From Liquidambar formosana (Eukaryota > Streptophyta > Magnoliopsida > Saxifragales > Altingiaceae): a DNA stretch of 64,000 nucleotides. Positions 11,372-22,886 of the stretch are shown here, in pieces (position 1 is the first letter of the stretch; every line of letters begins with the position of its first letter). The position numbers and the translations under genes are program-made. Under the pieces are notes generated by a model that was not told the origin of the DNA, did no database searches, and saw only the letters and a list, made by a program, of their open reading frames with translations. The DNA lies in contig CM077831.1 in NCBI GenBank assembly GCA_039720395.1, positions 9,908,333 through 9,972,332 on the forward strand, written 5' to 3'.

Positions 11372-12610
11372 CCTAGAAGGCTACACTATTTGAGAATGTT
11401 TCAACATAGGCAAAAGATTGTCGATAAAGAAACTTGTTTGATAATAGTTATGCTGAAATCCACTTGGATCTTGTAATCTATAAGCACATATTTTGAATAT
11501 AAGATATGTCAAAAGGATATAAAGATGTTATATCCAATGGTGAAAAACCATAGAGGTGTGTAAATTATAGAAGTTCATTGATGGACTACAAGATTTTCGT
11601 AATTGAAACATCTATAAAGGTGAAGTAATCAAATTATTTGATTTCTTTCATTGAATAGATGGACCAAGAGTGTATAAAAGGTTAGTGGGAATGCGATCGA
11701 TTTTTCTTTATCCTATAAAGATGACATCCTAATCATTTGGAATGATATAGGAATGTAATATAATGTGAAGTTTTAGTTTTTTAGAAAAACTTATTCATGA
11801 AAGATTTGGCAGAAGTATCTAACAAAGATCTATATAAAAAAATCATGTAAACTGCTAAATATCTCCAAATCATTGAACATAGTTGAAATGTTAAAGGAGT
11901 TCAACATGAAGAATTCCAAGAGAGGTTGATTTACTTCAGACATGGAATTCATTTTTCCAAGGGCATGAGCCCTATGATAACACAAGTAAGGTTCTTAAAG
12001 TGTTAAGAAACCTTATTTTACACTATGTATTGAACCTGATATCTATTATGTTGTAATTGTTACAAATAGTTATCAGTCAATCCCAATTTGGAATATTGGA
12101 TTGTGTATGGAAATTATAACTCATAGTTGATGAGTATATGGATTTAGATATAATCCATATGGGGTATATTTTATATTCACCTTAGTTGGAGAAATACTTA
12201 ATAGAAGAACTGTATATAGGATATAGTGGATTCCATTATTAAGGGTGAATTAATTGTCGCATTTATAACTGTCTAGGAGACTGTTTGGATCTATAAGTTC
12301 ATTTAGAACTTGGAGTTGTTCCTTCCATTGAGTTGTCCATACCTTGTTTTGTGACAACAATGAGGCTATAGCTCAAGCATAGGAACCACGATCTCAGCAA
12401 AAGTCCAAACATATAGAGTGACTATTCCAAGTGATCAGAGAAATCATTGGAAGAGGTAATATATATACATTACAGAAGATATTAACTACATAATTTATTG
12501 TAGACCTACTAATCAAAGCTTTGAGACATAATTGGTTATGTGTCAGACCAACATCTTGAGAAGATGCGTATGAGATACTTGGTCGATTGGCTTTAGTGCA
12601 AGTGGGAGAT
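11372..12610 (+). pseudogene. Ty1/copia pol remnant (reverse transcriptase, RNase H) of the host element
   Basis: The plus strand continues the pol interrupted at 1837. Readable blocks in changing frames include NLFMKDLAEVS, EEFQERLIYFRHGIHFSKG and VNPNLEYW, which are typical of the copia reverse transcriptase C-terminus and RNase H. It ends SASGR, then the polypurine tract AAGTGGGAGAT (12600-12610) and the LTR start. Stops are frequent. The adjacent sequence continues directly after the target duplication at 11371, which supports one interrupted element. Confidence 0.8.
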
Positions 12611-14314
12611 TGTTAGTTATATGCCCTATAGCCAATCATAGAGATGATGCTTTAGGGATAAAGAACAATCATAGGATTTCATTTATTGTATGTCACATTT
12701 ATTATTAATTTAATAAAAGGACTTATCTATTATGTTTATTCTATTCTTTATATTTACACGATATGTCCATAGAGTTAGAGTTGAGAATATGAAATCACAA
12801 GGTGTTGTGATTATGAGATTGCATATATATCTCTATACTAAACTCTTAAATCATTCTTAGTTGAAGGTTCACTATGATGGACAATGATGAACCATAGGAC
12901 TAGCACATGTTAGGTTAGCTCTTTAGGAGGATATCTAGTCTCTAAGCTATTTGTTTGGAGACACTATAACCAACATGTGGGTGCTTGTTGTATTAATAAA
13001 CAAGTATACTGAATGTGACCAAAGTCATGAGTTCAACTGAATGGAGTTTTACCTGCCTATCAATCAGTTTCTCATAGTTGTAGTGGTACAAGTAATTCCT
13101 TAGACCTGAGGCACCATAGTTGTCTTATGCATGGAGCTTTAGAAGTTTGATAGCATTAACTGTTTATCCCTATGGGGTTTGCAAGGGTGTTCATTGGCTC
13201 TACTATTACATGTATGAAGGTATGTGTATAATCAATAAGGGATCTATCACGTCTAATAATAGGAAGAGAATGTTCTCATAAGAACACTCATAAATATAAC
13301 TCATGTGAATCTGTGGCCACAGTATGAGGATGATCATGGAAAAGGGTTTTCATGGTGCATCTTATGAGTTGATATTTTGGGTATGTTCATAAATGTATTG
13401 AGTTAGGGACTTGATAGACTTCCATGTCCTATTAGTTCAAACAGAGGCATTGTGTATGATGGAGGGATGTAATTGTAACCTTAAGTTGTAACTGAAGGGT
13501 TCTTTGTTCGATAATTATTCATTTCATTTAGGATCACACCATGAGTCATTGCTAGATGTTACTCATGGTTAGTAGAAGCCCTAATTGATATAAATGAGTT
13601 ATAATCAATTAGGGAATTGGAAGGTGTTTCAATTAGACTTTTAATGGAAAGTGTTCCATTAGGCACTCCATGTGACATTGAGTGCCACTACCTACTACTA
13701 AATGTTGTGAACCCAATAGGTCACACACCAAAGATGCAAAGAAGGATTTCAAAGTTGTGAGAGAAAGGGCAAGAGTGCATAAGAATAGTTCTTGAGGGCC
13801 ATACTTACATCATATGTAAATAGGAGGGGTTATTGTGCAATTTAGGAAATTACAAATCCCACACAAAGTGGGATTCCTCCCCATGGCCGGCCTTCCTTGG
13901 TGTGCTATATAAAGCACACTAGTATGTGCCTTGCACACATAAAAAACACTCCACTCTCTCTCTAGGCCGAATATGAGAAGCCTCTCTCTCTCTCTTCTTA
14001 TTCTCCTTCTCTAGCAATTCCTAAGGAGAACTAGAAGACAACTTAAAGGCCTTTGCTAGGTGTGGATACCATGGAGGCAGTGCACTTGTGCTGCTCATAG
14101 CTGCTCGATTAAGGATTATTCATTGTTGTCCAGAAATTCAAAGCTTGGAGTTTGAAGATTTAAATCAACTGTAACTGCTCTAACCCTTCTTCTAGTTAGG
14201 GTTTTATGTTTTGTATGAACCACAATTAGATTCATAAGCTTTAAGGAATTGTATTATGATTTTGTTTATCATTATGTTCCGCTTTGTAGTTTTTCTCTAC
14301 AACAATTCCTTATA
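12611..14314 (+). repeat. 3' LTR of the host copia element
   Basis: Starts TGTTAGTTATATGCC directly after a polypurine tract and ends CAATTCCTTATA by alignment with the LTR ending at 19376. A TATA-like CTATATAAAGC (about 13904) precedes a CT-rich leader, the usual LTR promoter arrangement. Much of it aligns in reverse with the LTRs at 1838 and 9681, for example GGACTTGATAGACTTCC. Its 5' partner is not in the window. Confidence 0.8.
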
Positions 14315-15825
14315 GGATTCCCCAATGCTGGCCCTAGCATGGTGTGCTATATAAGGCACACTAGCATATGCTTTGCACACATAATACACAACACTCTCTT
14401 CTCTCTCTTGGCCGAACCTGAGGAGGCTTTCTCTCTCTCCTTCTTCTCTTCTTCTAGCATTCAACAACGGGAATTAGAAGGAAGCTTGAAGGCCTTTGCT
14501 AGTAGGAATGGCAATGGGGCGGGTCGGGGGCGGGTCGACCATATACCATCCCCGACCCTAACATTAAAACCGTAGTACCAAACCCGCCCCTAAACCCAAC
14601 GGGTTTCAGAAACTCAATCCCATCCCCGACCCTATGGTTTCCTGAGAAAACCCACCCCACCCCGCCCCGCCCCGCCTAAGCAAAAAAAAATTTTCGGCCA
14701 TGGCCCCGTTTGGCCCTAACACAGACACACAGTTCGGTAGTTTCTTCCCTGAGTAGTAAAATATATCTTGATTATTGAAATTGAAAGAGAATCAAATTAT
14801 AAAAGGGTAGTTGAGTGAATGAGTGGCTTACAGTGGTGAGAGGAGAGAGACAGAGAGCTAGAGATGGCGACGTCGGCGAGAGAAGGCGAGATCTGGTGTA
14901 GATCCGACACTCCGGCAGATCTGGTGTGTATCTACTGTAGATCTGGCAGATCTAGTGTAGATCTGTTGCAGATCCGGCGACGAAACACGGCGAGAGACGG
15001 CGAGAGATGGCGAGTGGTGATTGATGAAACCGCGACTCCGTAAGGGTGATATGCTGATTGCTGAGGTCAGCGGAGGCCGTGAGGGTGAACTCGAGGACTA
15101 GCGTCGGACGACGGACGGCGGACAGCGGACGGCAGACTCTGTCGCACCGTCGTTTGATTCGCGTGAAAAAGGGACAACTGACGAGGGTCGAGGGAGACTG
15201 AGAGAAAATGACTGGAGAGGAGAAGGGCGGCAAATCTGGTGTATTAGTGTATCACTGTATGTTTGTACCGTGTATGCTATTGTTAAGTGACTTAGTCTTT
15301 AACCCAAAATACACATAAGGATGTGTATATATATAAGGGTAAAAATGTAAAAGCACATGCGGGGCAGGGAGGGTCTGTGGTGCGGGTCGGTTCTGCGGGT
15401 CGGGACTTGTAAATACCATCCCCAAACCGAACCCGATGAAAATTTAAAAAAAAAAACCCATACCCGAACCGAAAACCAAAAATTTTCAAAAAAAACCCGC
15501 CCCTATAAGGGCGGGGCGGGGCAGGGCTCCTATGGGGCGGGTCCAAATTGCCATCCCTATTTGCTAGGTGTGGATACCATGGAGGCAGTGCACTTGTGCG
15601 ACTTGTAGCTGCTCATTCAAGGATTATTCATTGCAGTCCAGAAATTCAAGAGCTTGGAATTTGAAGACTTGCATCAACTGTAAGTGCTCTAACCCTTCTT
15701 CAAATTAGGGTTTTATATTTTGTATGAACCACAATTAGATTCATGGGCTTTAAGGAATTTGTATTATGATTTTTGTTTATCATTATGTTCCGCTTTGTAG
15801 TTTTTCTCTACATCAATTCCTTACA
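14315..15825 (+). repeat. Truncated second copy of the LTR, interrupted by a hAT element
   Basis: Without the insertion at 14503-15559 this matches the last 450 bp or so of the LTR at 12611-14314, from the CTATATAAGGC promoter region through GGTGTGGATACCATGGAGG to CAATTCCTTACA. It follows the preceding LTR end without spacer and is followed directly by gypsy coding sequence, with no primer binding site. Confidence 0.8.
14503..15559. mobile_element. Non-autonomous hAT-type DNA transposon
   Basis: It is bounded by the perfect 8-bp target duplication TTTGCTAG (14495-14502 and 15560-15567). Terminal inverted repeats are TAGGAATGGCAAT at the left and, reversed, TAGGGATGGCAAT at the right. Subterminal regions are dense in GGGGCGGG motifs, and the middle is GC-rich with a short AGATCTGG-type repeat array (14880-14975). 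An 8-bp duplication and these ends fit the hAT superfamily. No transposase domain is readable; short frames inside are compositional. Removing it restores a continuous LTR match. Confidence 0.9.
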
Positions 15826-17385
15826 GAAGAACCCGAGAAATACCCTGAGTGGCAGTTATACTTCGATAGATCTGCTAATATGACAGGCCAAGGAATTGGA
15901 GCTTTCCTAGTGTCACCACAAGGTACCTATCTCCCACTTTCCATCAAACTCCGATTCCTATGCACCAACAACATAGCAGAATACGAAGCATGCATTTTGG
16001 GTTTATAAGTAGTGTTGGGTCTTGGTATCCGAGATATCGTGGTGTACAGAGACTCAGCACTCATCATTTGCCAAACGTTGGATGATTGGATGACAAAAGA
16101 TCCAAAGTTGGTAAGATATCACCAATATCTTATGGAACTCATTATCAGATTCTGTAAAATCACATTCGAATACCTGCCCAGGTCTAAGAACCAATTCGCA
16201 GATGCACTCGCTACACTGGTGTCTCTTATGAACATCCTAGACAACCATAACATACACCCCATGGAGATCACAATTAGGTATAGTCCGACTCATACATGCC
16301 TGATAGAAAGTATCACACAGATCTCAGTAAAAGAAGAACCTAATGGGAGACTGTGGTACTAAGACATTATAGTCTTCATCAAGGAAAGAAAATACCCTAA
16401 AACTGTGACAACTACTAACAAATGGACCATTCGGAGGATGGCAATGCAATTTTTTCTTGACGATGACACTCTCTACAAAAGGTTTTATGACTTCATGCTA
16501 CTCAAATGTGTCGATGCTCGAGAAGCTTTACGGCTCATCAAAGAGGTCCATGCAGGACAGTGCGGGGCCTACATGAATGGATTCATGCTGACTCGGAAAA
16601 TCATACGAATGGGTTACTATTGGACAACCATAGAAAATGATTGCGTTAGGTTTACTAGCACCTACAACTAATGCCAGATCTATGCGGTAAAAGAGAAAGC
16701 GCCCATACTGCCTCTTAATAACATGACGACCCCATGGTTATTCTCAATGTAGGGCATTGATGTCATAGACAGCATAAACCTGAAGGCCTCCAACGGTCAC
16801 CAGTTCATCCTAGTGGCCATCGATTACTTTACCAAGTGGGTAGAAGCGGAGTTGTACACCAGCGTAACCAAGAAGGTAGTGACCAAGTTCATTAAGAAAA
16901 ATATCATTGCCAGATACGATAGCCCAAGTTGCATCATTAGCGATAATGAGGGAACTTTGTGGCACATTCAAGATTGATCATTGCAACTCCGCAACATATC
17001 ACCCACAGATGAACAAGGCAGTTGAAGTAGCAAATAAGAACATCAAAAGGATAGTCGAGAAAATAACTATCACATTCCATGAATAGATGGCATGAAATGC
17101 TACCATACGCACTATTAGCATACCGCACTTCAATACGAACATCTACAATAGCAACCCCATATTCCTTGGTCTACAGAATAGAAGCAGTGTTCCCAGTTGA
17201 AGTTGAAATACCATCTCTAAGGATCTTCATGGAAACCGAGCTTGAAGAAGAAGAATGGGCTAGGGCTCGACATGATCAACTCAACTTGATCGAAAAGAGG
17301 AGGTTGAGAGCCATTTGTCATAGCCAATATTACCAAAGGAGAATGGCAAGAGCCTACAACAAGAAAGTGAGAATCAAGCAATTCT
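15826..17385 (+). pseudogene. Ty3/gypsy RNase H and integrase fragment
   Basis: Plus-strand frames read in order: PEWQLYFDRSANMTGQGIG and NNIAEYEACILGL (RNase H), DSALIICQ and RSKNQFADALATL (RNase H end), VHAGQCGAYMNG and LTRKIIRMGYYW (integrase zinc region), then SNGHQFILVAIDYFTKWVEA (integrase core with the first aspartate), SPSCIISDNEGT (decayed second acidic site) and WHEMLPYALLAYRTSIRTST (C-terminal core). At least three stops and several frame changes break it. No reverse transcriptase, protease or gag is attached. It is inserted between copia sequences: an LTR end at 15825 and a copia RNase H tail from about 17386. Confidence 0.9.
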
Positions 17386-17718
17386 TCTAAGGAAGCTATT
17401 TGGATGAAGAAGTTCATCACAGAACTTGAAGTAGTTCCTTCTATTGAGTTGCCCATACCTTTGTTTTATGAAAACAATGGAGTTATAGCTCAAACAAAGG
17501 AACCATAGTCTCATCAAAAGTCCAAACACATTGAAGTAGCGATTCCATGTGATTAGAGATATCATTGGGAGAGGTAACATTAGCATTTAGAAGATTGCAT
17601 CAGCAGAGAACATAGCGGACCCCTTGACTAAAGCTATGACCTAAGAGCAGTTGGATTTCCACCGAAACCTGATGGGTATAAGATACATGGTGGATTGGCT
17701 ATAGTGCAAATGGGAGAT
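17386..17718 (+). pseudogene. copia RNase H tail and polypurine tract
   Basis: Translation gives SKEAIWMKKFITELEVVPS, then IPLFYENNGVIAQTKEP, the copia RNase H end, followed by decayed text and ATGGGAGAT (17710-17718) directly before an LTR. The switch from gypsy to copia coding sequence happens near 17385 without visible terminal repeats. Confidence 0.8.
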
Positions 17719-19376
17719 TGTTAATTATATGCCTTACAGCCAATCATAGAGATGATGCTTTAGGGATAAAGAACAATCATAGGATTTTATTTATTGTATG
17801 TTACATTTATTATTATTTAATAAAGGGCTTATTCTATTATGTTTATTTCATTCTTTATATTTACATGATATGTCCATGGAGTTAGAGTTGAGAATATAAA
17901 ATAACAATGAGTTTTGATTTTGAGACTGTATATATTTACTTCTGTACTAAACTCCTTAATCATTCCTAGTTGAAGGTTCATTGTGATGGACAATAATGAA
18001 CCATAGGACTAGCACATGTTAGGTTGGCTCTATAGGAGGATAGCTAGTTTCAAGCTATATGTGTGTAGACACTATAACCAACATATGGGTGCCTATTACA
18101 TGAATAGGTACACTAAATGTAACCATAGAATATGAGATCAACTAAATGAAGTTTTAACTGTCTATCAGTCAATTTCTTATAGTTACAGTGGTACTAGTAA
18201 TCCTTAGACCTGAGACACCATAGTTATCTTGTGCATATAGCCTTATAACTTTGATAACATTAAGTGTAGATTCCTATAGGGTCTGCAAAGGTATTCATTG
18301 GCTCTATTGATATATGTATGGAGGGATATGAGTGATCAATAAGGAATCCACACTCTTAGTTAAAAGGGAGAGAATGTTTCACATAGCATTTATAATATAA
18401 CTCATAAAGTCCATAGCCATGGTAGGATGACTATGGGAAGGAGTTTTCATAGTGCATCAATAAGTTGATATATATAAATGAGTATAAAGTATTAAACTAT
18501 GGACTTAACAAATTTCCATGTCCTATTAGTTTAATAAGAAACATTGTATAGATGGAATGATGTAATTGTAACCTTAAGCTGTAACTGAAGGGTTCTTTGT
18601 TCGATATTTATTCACCTCATTGAGGACCACATCATGAGCCATTGCTAGATGCTACTCATGGTTAGTAGAAGCCCTAATTGATATAAATGAGTTATAGTTA
18701 ATTAGGGAATTGGAAAGTATTTCAATTAGACCCTTAATGGAAAGTGTTCCATTGTGCACACTTTATGCTATTCCTACTACCCGATGATGTGAACCCAATG
18801 GGTCACACACTGATCATGCAAAGAAGGACTTTAAAGCTTTGAGAGAAAGGAAAAGATTGAATAAGAAAAGATCTAAAGGGCCATGCTTGTATTGGATATA
18901 AGAAGGAGGGGTTAAACTGCAATTTTGGGAAATTGCAAGCTATAATCCACAAGGGATTCTCTCACTAGGGCCGGCCCTCATTTGTGGCTATATAAGCCAC
19001 ACTAACATGTGGCATGTTACTAAGAATTCATTATCTCTAAGCCTTAGCCAAAAATTAAAGTGCTCTCTCTCTCTTTTCTTCTCCTCTTATAACATCAACA
19101 ATGCAAAAACAAAGGAAACATGAAGGCCTTTGCTAAGTGTGGATACCATTAGAGGCAGAACACTTGGGATGCTCAAACCATTGCTATCCGAAATCAAAGC
19201 TTGAAGGAAGAAGAAGAAGACATAATCAACTATAAATATTCAAACCCCTCTTCTAGTTAGGGTTTATAGTTTTGTATTGAAACACAATCAGATTCATGGG
19301 CTTCATAGAATTTATAGGAAATTTTTGTTATTCAAGTTATTTCGCATTCTATTTCCCTCTAGTTCAATTCCTTACA
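17719..19376 (+). repeat. copia LTR
   Basis: Begins TGTTAATTATATGCC after a polypurine tract and ends CAATTCCTTACA. It aligns along its length with the LTR at 12611-14314, with many substitutions and small indels, so the copies are not recent. A TATA-like GGCTATATAAGCC (about 18988) and a CT-rich tract follow the usual layout of this LTR family. Confidence 0.8.
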
Positions 19377-20729
19377 CCAACTGGTTGAACCAGTTGGGTG
19401 AACCGATCACCCGAGACTCAGCTCAGGTTTCCCTTGGTTTTGACTTATTTGGGGTTTTTACCTTGAAACGACCATATCTTCCTCAAATTAACTCCAAATT
19501 AAGTGATTCAAAAGCCTAAATTTTCATATTTCAATGAAGAATAAGTCTAGGATATTTTTGAACCAAAAATATCCAACCATAGTCAAGTGGCTGGGTTTAA
19601 CAAGGTGGTTAACCGAAAAGGGTTAATTAGCCAATAGGTGAATAATATGGTAAATCAATCTCAGACTTATTCAACCCTTAAATTGACACTAAAATTAGAC
19701 TCTTTTCATCATTATAAACTCATTGGAACAATCTGGGATGAGTTTTGAGGTCAATTGGAAAATATACGAGCTAAAAGACAAAATTGTCCTTCAAGTCGCA
19801 AAAGTTCTAATTAACTATCCAAACCTATTTGGAATTAAACCAAATTACACACACATATCCTAAATGCACCTAAAAACTAACTGCAAGTGATGGAATGCGA
19901 AAATGAGACAAAAACATGCATGCAATAATGAACTATTCTCATAAGCTTAAAATGGCAAAGATGTCCTTCATGGCTTAGAACTCCAAAATGCTTCAAGAAC
20001 TCATGAAATGAGTTCATAAACCCCTAAGGATGAAAATGGGGAGTCTACACCTTCTACAACCCTTCCATATTTATGGGGAAAACATACCATTAAGCCCAAA
20101 TCCTATTCGCGAGCAACATCTTACTGGTGTCTAAATCAAATCAAAATTTTGAATATCCATGATGATAAAAATAAAAAATAAAAGAAAAATGAGAGTCAGT
20201 AGGGCTGAAACTAAAGCCCATTTACACATGAAAGTTTCCATCCATGCTACAGTTATTTATTTATTTACTATTTTTTTGCAAAAGTTATTTACGGTACTAC
20301 AATTATCATTCCATTAGGAATATTAAGAATAAAAAAAAAGAATTGAATTGAATTGGTTTCAATTATAGTTTTGTTTCAATTCCTTTGTGTAGAATTGATT
20401 TCATTTATAACACACTTTTTCTAATTTCCTAAAGTACCTCTACATTTTAAGTTGTATGACAAATATACCATTTTCCCTATTATATATTCTTCATTCTCAA
20501 GCTCAAAAGTCAAAACATCAATACTCCATAAGTCTACAATAGTTGCCGCCTCTCCTCTATCTCTCCATTTGTTTGATCATTGCTACTAGTCTAAGGCTAG
20601 TTTAAATTAAACATATTGGGAAAAGCCTTGAGTGGTGATGATGATGACAATATTGCTTTATTTAATAAAAAATTTAAAGAATAAGAAATGGTTTGTTAGT
20701 AATTTAACTAGGGGAAATTCATCTCTTGA
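19377..20729. other. Gene-free, repeat-like sequence
   Basis: No coding region is supported. It begins with a short direct repeat (GGTTGAACC...GGTGAACC) right after the LTR end. The text CCATATCTTCCTCAAATTAAC and its surroundings resemble dispersed plant repeats, but I cannot assign a family. Confidence 0.35.
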
Positions 20730-20943
20730 TCACCATTGCATGAGGGCCAGGTGGATTCAAGGACCTATAACCATCCATTATATATATTGTCAAACGAGGG
20801 GTATCCCAAGCCATTAGGCCAAGACTAATCCTCGTGGTGCACAAACCACTCGCAAGCCCGTGTATTCGATGGTGAGGGATCAAAGACTTGAACTCGGGAC
20901 ATACGGTTCTTGAGCCGCAGTACTCTACCATCTAAGTTTACCC
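20730..20943 (-). repeat. tRNA-derived SINE-like element
   Basis: On the minus strand, starting near 20943, the sequence reads like a decayed tRNA: a TTAGATGGTAGAGT block (A-box region), then CGAGTTCAAGTCTT (B-box, fits RGTTCRANNCY) about 40 bases later, then a non-tRNA body. The cloverleaf is imperfect and the 3' tail is not certain, so a functional tRNA is unlikely. The left boundary is approximate. Confidence 0.5.
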
Positions 20944-21496
20944 TTACAGGTTGACATCACATATAGTTAAACCTACTATAACATCATATATATATATATA
21001 TATATTTGGATTATGATCAAACTTGTTGTTTTAGTAGGTGATATTATTCATTGTTATTAATAGGGGTAATAAAGGAAATATACTCTTATTGAATTCATTT
21101 CTAGATTCATTCCAAACAATTTGATTGAGTAGAATAGAATTGAATTCTATTTCATATATCTTATTCCAAACAAATGAAATAGGATTTAAATTAAAATAAT
21201 TCTATTCTAGATAATTGAAATCAATTAGTGTATGTAACAGTGTCACACATTGAATTTGATCACACCTTTTGTTTTTAAGGTTTTTATATCCTTTCTTCGA
21301 GTTTGGATCCTCTACTTGGGTGTGCTTAGGTTTCAATGAGATTGTTACACGTCAAGTTTAAGGGAATCTAATGGTCGTGAAGCTTTAGCCCCCTCAAAAT
21401 GATCCACTTGGGTGCCATTTCACTATAGCAATAGCGGCAATGCCATTAATTGCTTACCTCCCACCCCCCCCCCCAAAAAAATGCCATTAATTTATT
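20944..21496. other. AT-rich gene-free sequence
   Basis: Contains a (TA)n run at about 20987-21004 and AT-rich text between 21090 and 21240 with repeated GAATTGAATT-like words. A C-rich/A-rich junction lies at about 21463-21480. No gene seen. Confidence 0.4.
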
Positions 21497-21917
21497 GGGT
21501 CAAGCTATTGTCACCACATAAAATACTCTAAGCCCCTACTAAGTTTACACTATTTAAGGTTTTATAAAAAAATATAAAAGGTTTCTTTAAAAATTAGTTG
21601 CATAGTCTACTTGAAAATATCACTTTGAACAACTTTGTAGAAGAAAGTTTTTCCAAAATATGTCGTTTAAATGGAATTTTTGGTCAATTTCTATGAAATA
21701 TTTTGTGGAAATAAAACAGAGATTGTAAATGGCCAAAAAATATACTTAAATGACATATTTTGGAAAAATTTCTTCTATAAAGTTGTTTAGAATTATGTTT
21801 TTTAGTGGACAACATGACTAGTTTCGAAGAAAAGTTTCTTATTTTTCATAAAACCATAAAAATTGTAAACTAAGTGGGGGGCTTAAAGTACTTTATGTGA
21901 TGGTAGTAGCCTCCCTC
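21497..21917. mobile_element. Foldback MITE with 8-bp target duplication
   Basis: It is bounded by perfect AATTTATT copies at 21489-21496 and 21918-21925. The two halves are inverted copies of each other nearly to the centre: for example TTTGAACAACTTTGTAGAAG on the left pairs with CTTCTATAAAGTTGTTTAGAA on the right, and CACATAAAATACT pairs with AGTACTTTATGTG. Ends are GGGTCAAGCTA and, reversed, GAGGGAGGCTAC. There is no coding capacity. The 8-bp duplication suggests a hAT-driven element; superfamily is inferred. Confidence 0.8.
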
Positions 21918-22279
21918 AATTTATTTATTTTGTAAACAACCCTACCCAAAATGATGTCATTTTGGAGTTTAGTCTCCCCAAAACCCACCCCAAAAACTCA
22001 CGATTAGATTTGGTCTCCACTCTCATTTATTTCTCCCTCTTCTCTCCCATCTGAATCCTCCCGACCTGAAGGTGATTGACCTCCATTTGAAGGTCCAGAA
22101 GCATGGAAGCAGCCCTATAGTTTTTTCTAATCTCTTCAGATCTAGCCACAAAGATCAAAGAAGGATGATTTTCTTATCTAAACGATAGAGATCTAGCCAC
22201 ATTGATCGACAATCCTCGCTCTCTCAAAACGATCACTTTGCCTTGTCTCCTTCATTTTATGCTCTATATGGATTGCAAT

Positions 22280-22600
22280 AGATGAAGATAAAAGAAGAGA
22301 AGAGAAGAGAAGAGAAAATGATTTTCTCCTAATTCCCCTAGTTTGGATTGTTAAGTTAGGAGGGAAGATAAAGGAAATAGAGAAAAATGGAGAGAAATGG
22401 AGTCCTTTATGTTTCTCCCCAAATTGGAGAGAAATAGAGAGAGGGAATAAGTGAGTGGTGAAATGACAAATAAGGCCTCCTTTTTCTCTGAATTTCTTTT
22501 CTCTTCTCTCCCAACTTAATAATCCAAATGAAGGTAGTAGGGTGAAAATCATTTTCTCTTCTATTCTCTTCTCTCAATACATACATAGCCTTAGGCTGTG
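22280..22600. repeat. Foldback (MITE-like) purine-rich element
   Basis: Left text GAAGAGAAGAGAAAATGATTTT, CTAGTTTGGATTGTTAAG returns in reverse complement on the right near 22495-22575 (CTTAATAATCCAAATGAAGG, AAAATCATTTTCTCTTC). Target duplication not identified. The overlapping minus-strand open frames here are products of this GA/TC-rich inverted repeat. Confidence 0.6.
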
Positions 22601-22886
22601 TTTTGGTTTGAGGGAATGGAATCATCATTCCATTCTTCCAAAAAAAAATGAATGTTTGGAAGTACAATGGAATGGAATGATCATTCCTTTGTGAGGGTTT
22701 ATTCTCTACTTGAAGGAAATAGCCATTCTTTCCCAAATATTAGGAATATTATCTCATTTTAAAAAATGAAAATCATTAAAAATGAGTCTCACCTATTACT
22801 TTTTATTCCATTTCCTACCTCTTTCCAAATATTAGGAGAGAAAATATTAGGAGAGGTGTCCCCATTCTCTCCTAATATTTTGGTAA
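22601..22886. other. Gene-free spacer before Harbinger element
   Basis: Holds short foldback text (GGAATGGAAT repeats near 22615-22690) and three copies of a TATTAGGAGAG-like word at 22835-22880. It may be a further decayed MITE, but ends could not be defined. Confidence 0.3.

Noticed and set aside
14952..15608. Four frames of 83-93 residues in the hAT element
   Set aside because: High-GC, Arg/Pro/Ser-rich, overlapping on both strands; no transposase motifs.
20730..20943. Functional tRNA gene
   Set aside because: A- and B-box-like text is present, but the arms do not pair well and the sequence continues as a SINE-like body.
22193..22736. Minus-strand frames of 119 and 109 residues
   Set aside because: They arise from a GA/TC-rich foldback repeat and have no recognisable domain.
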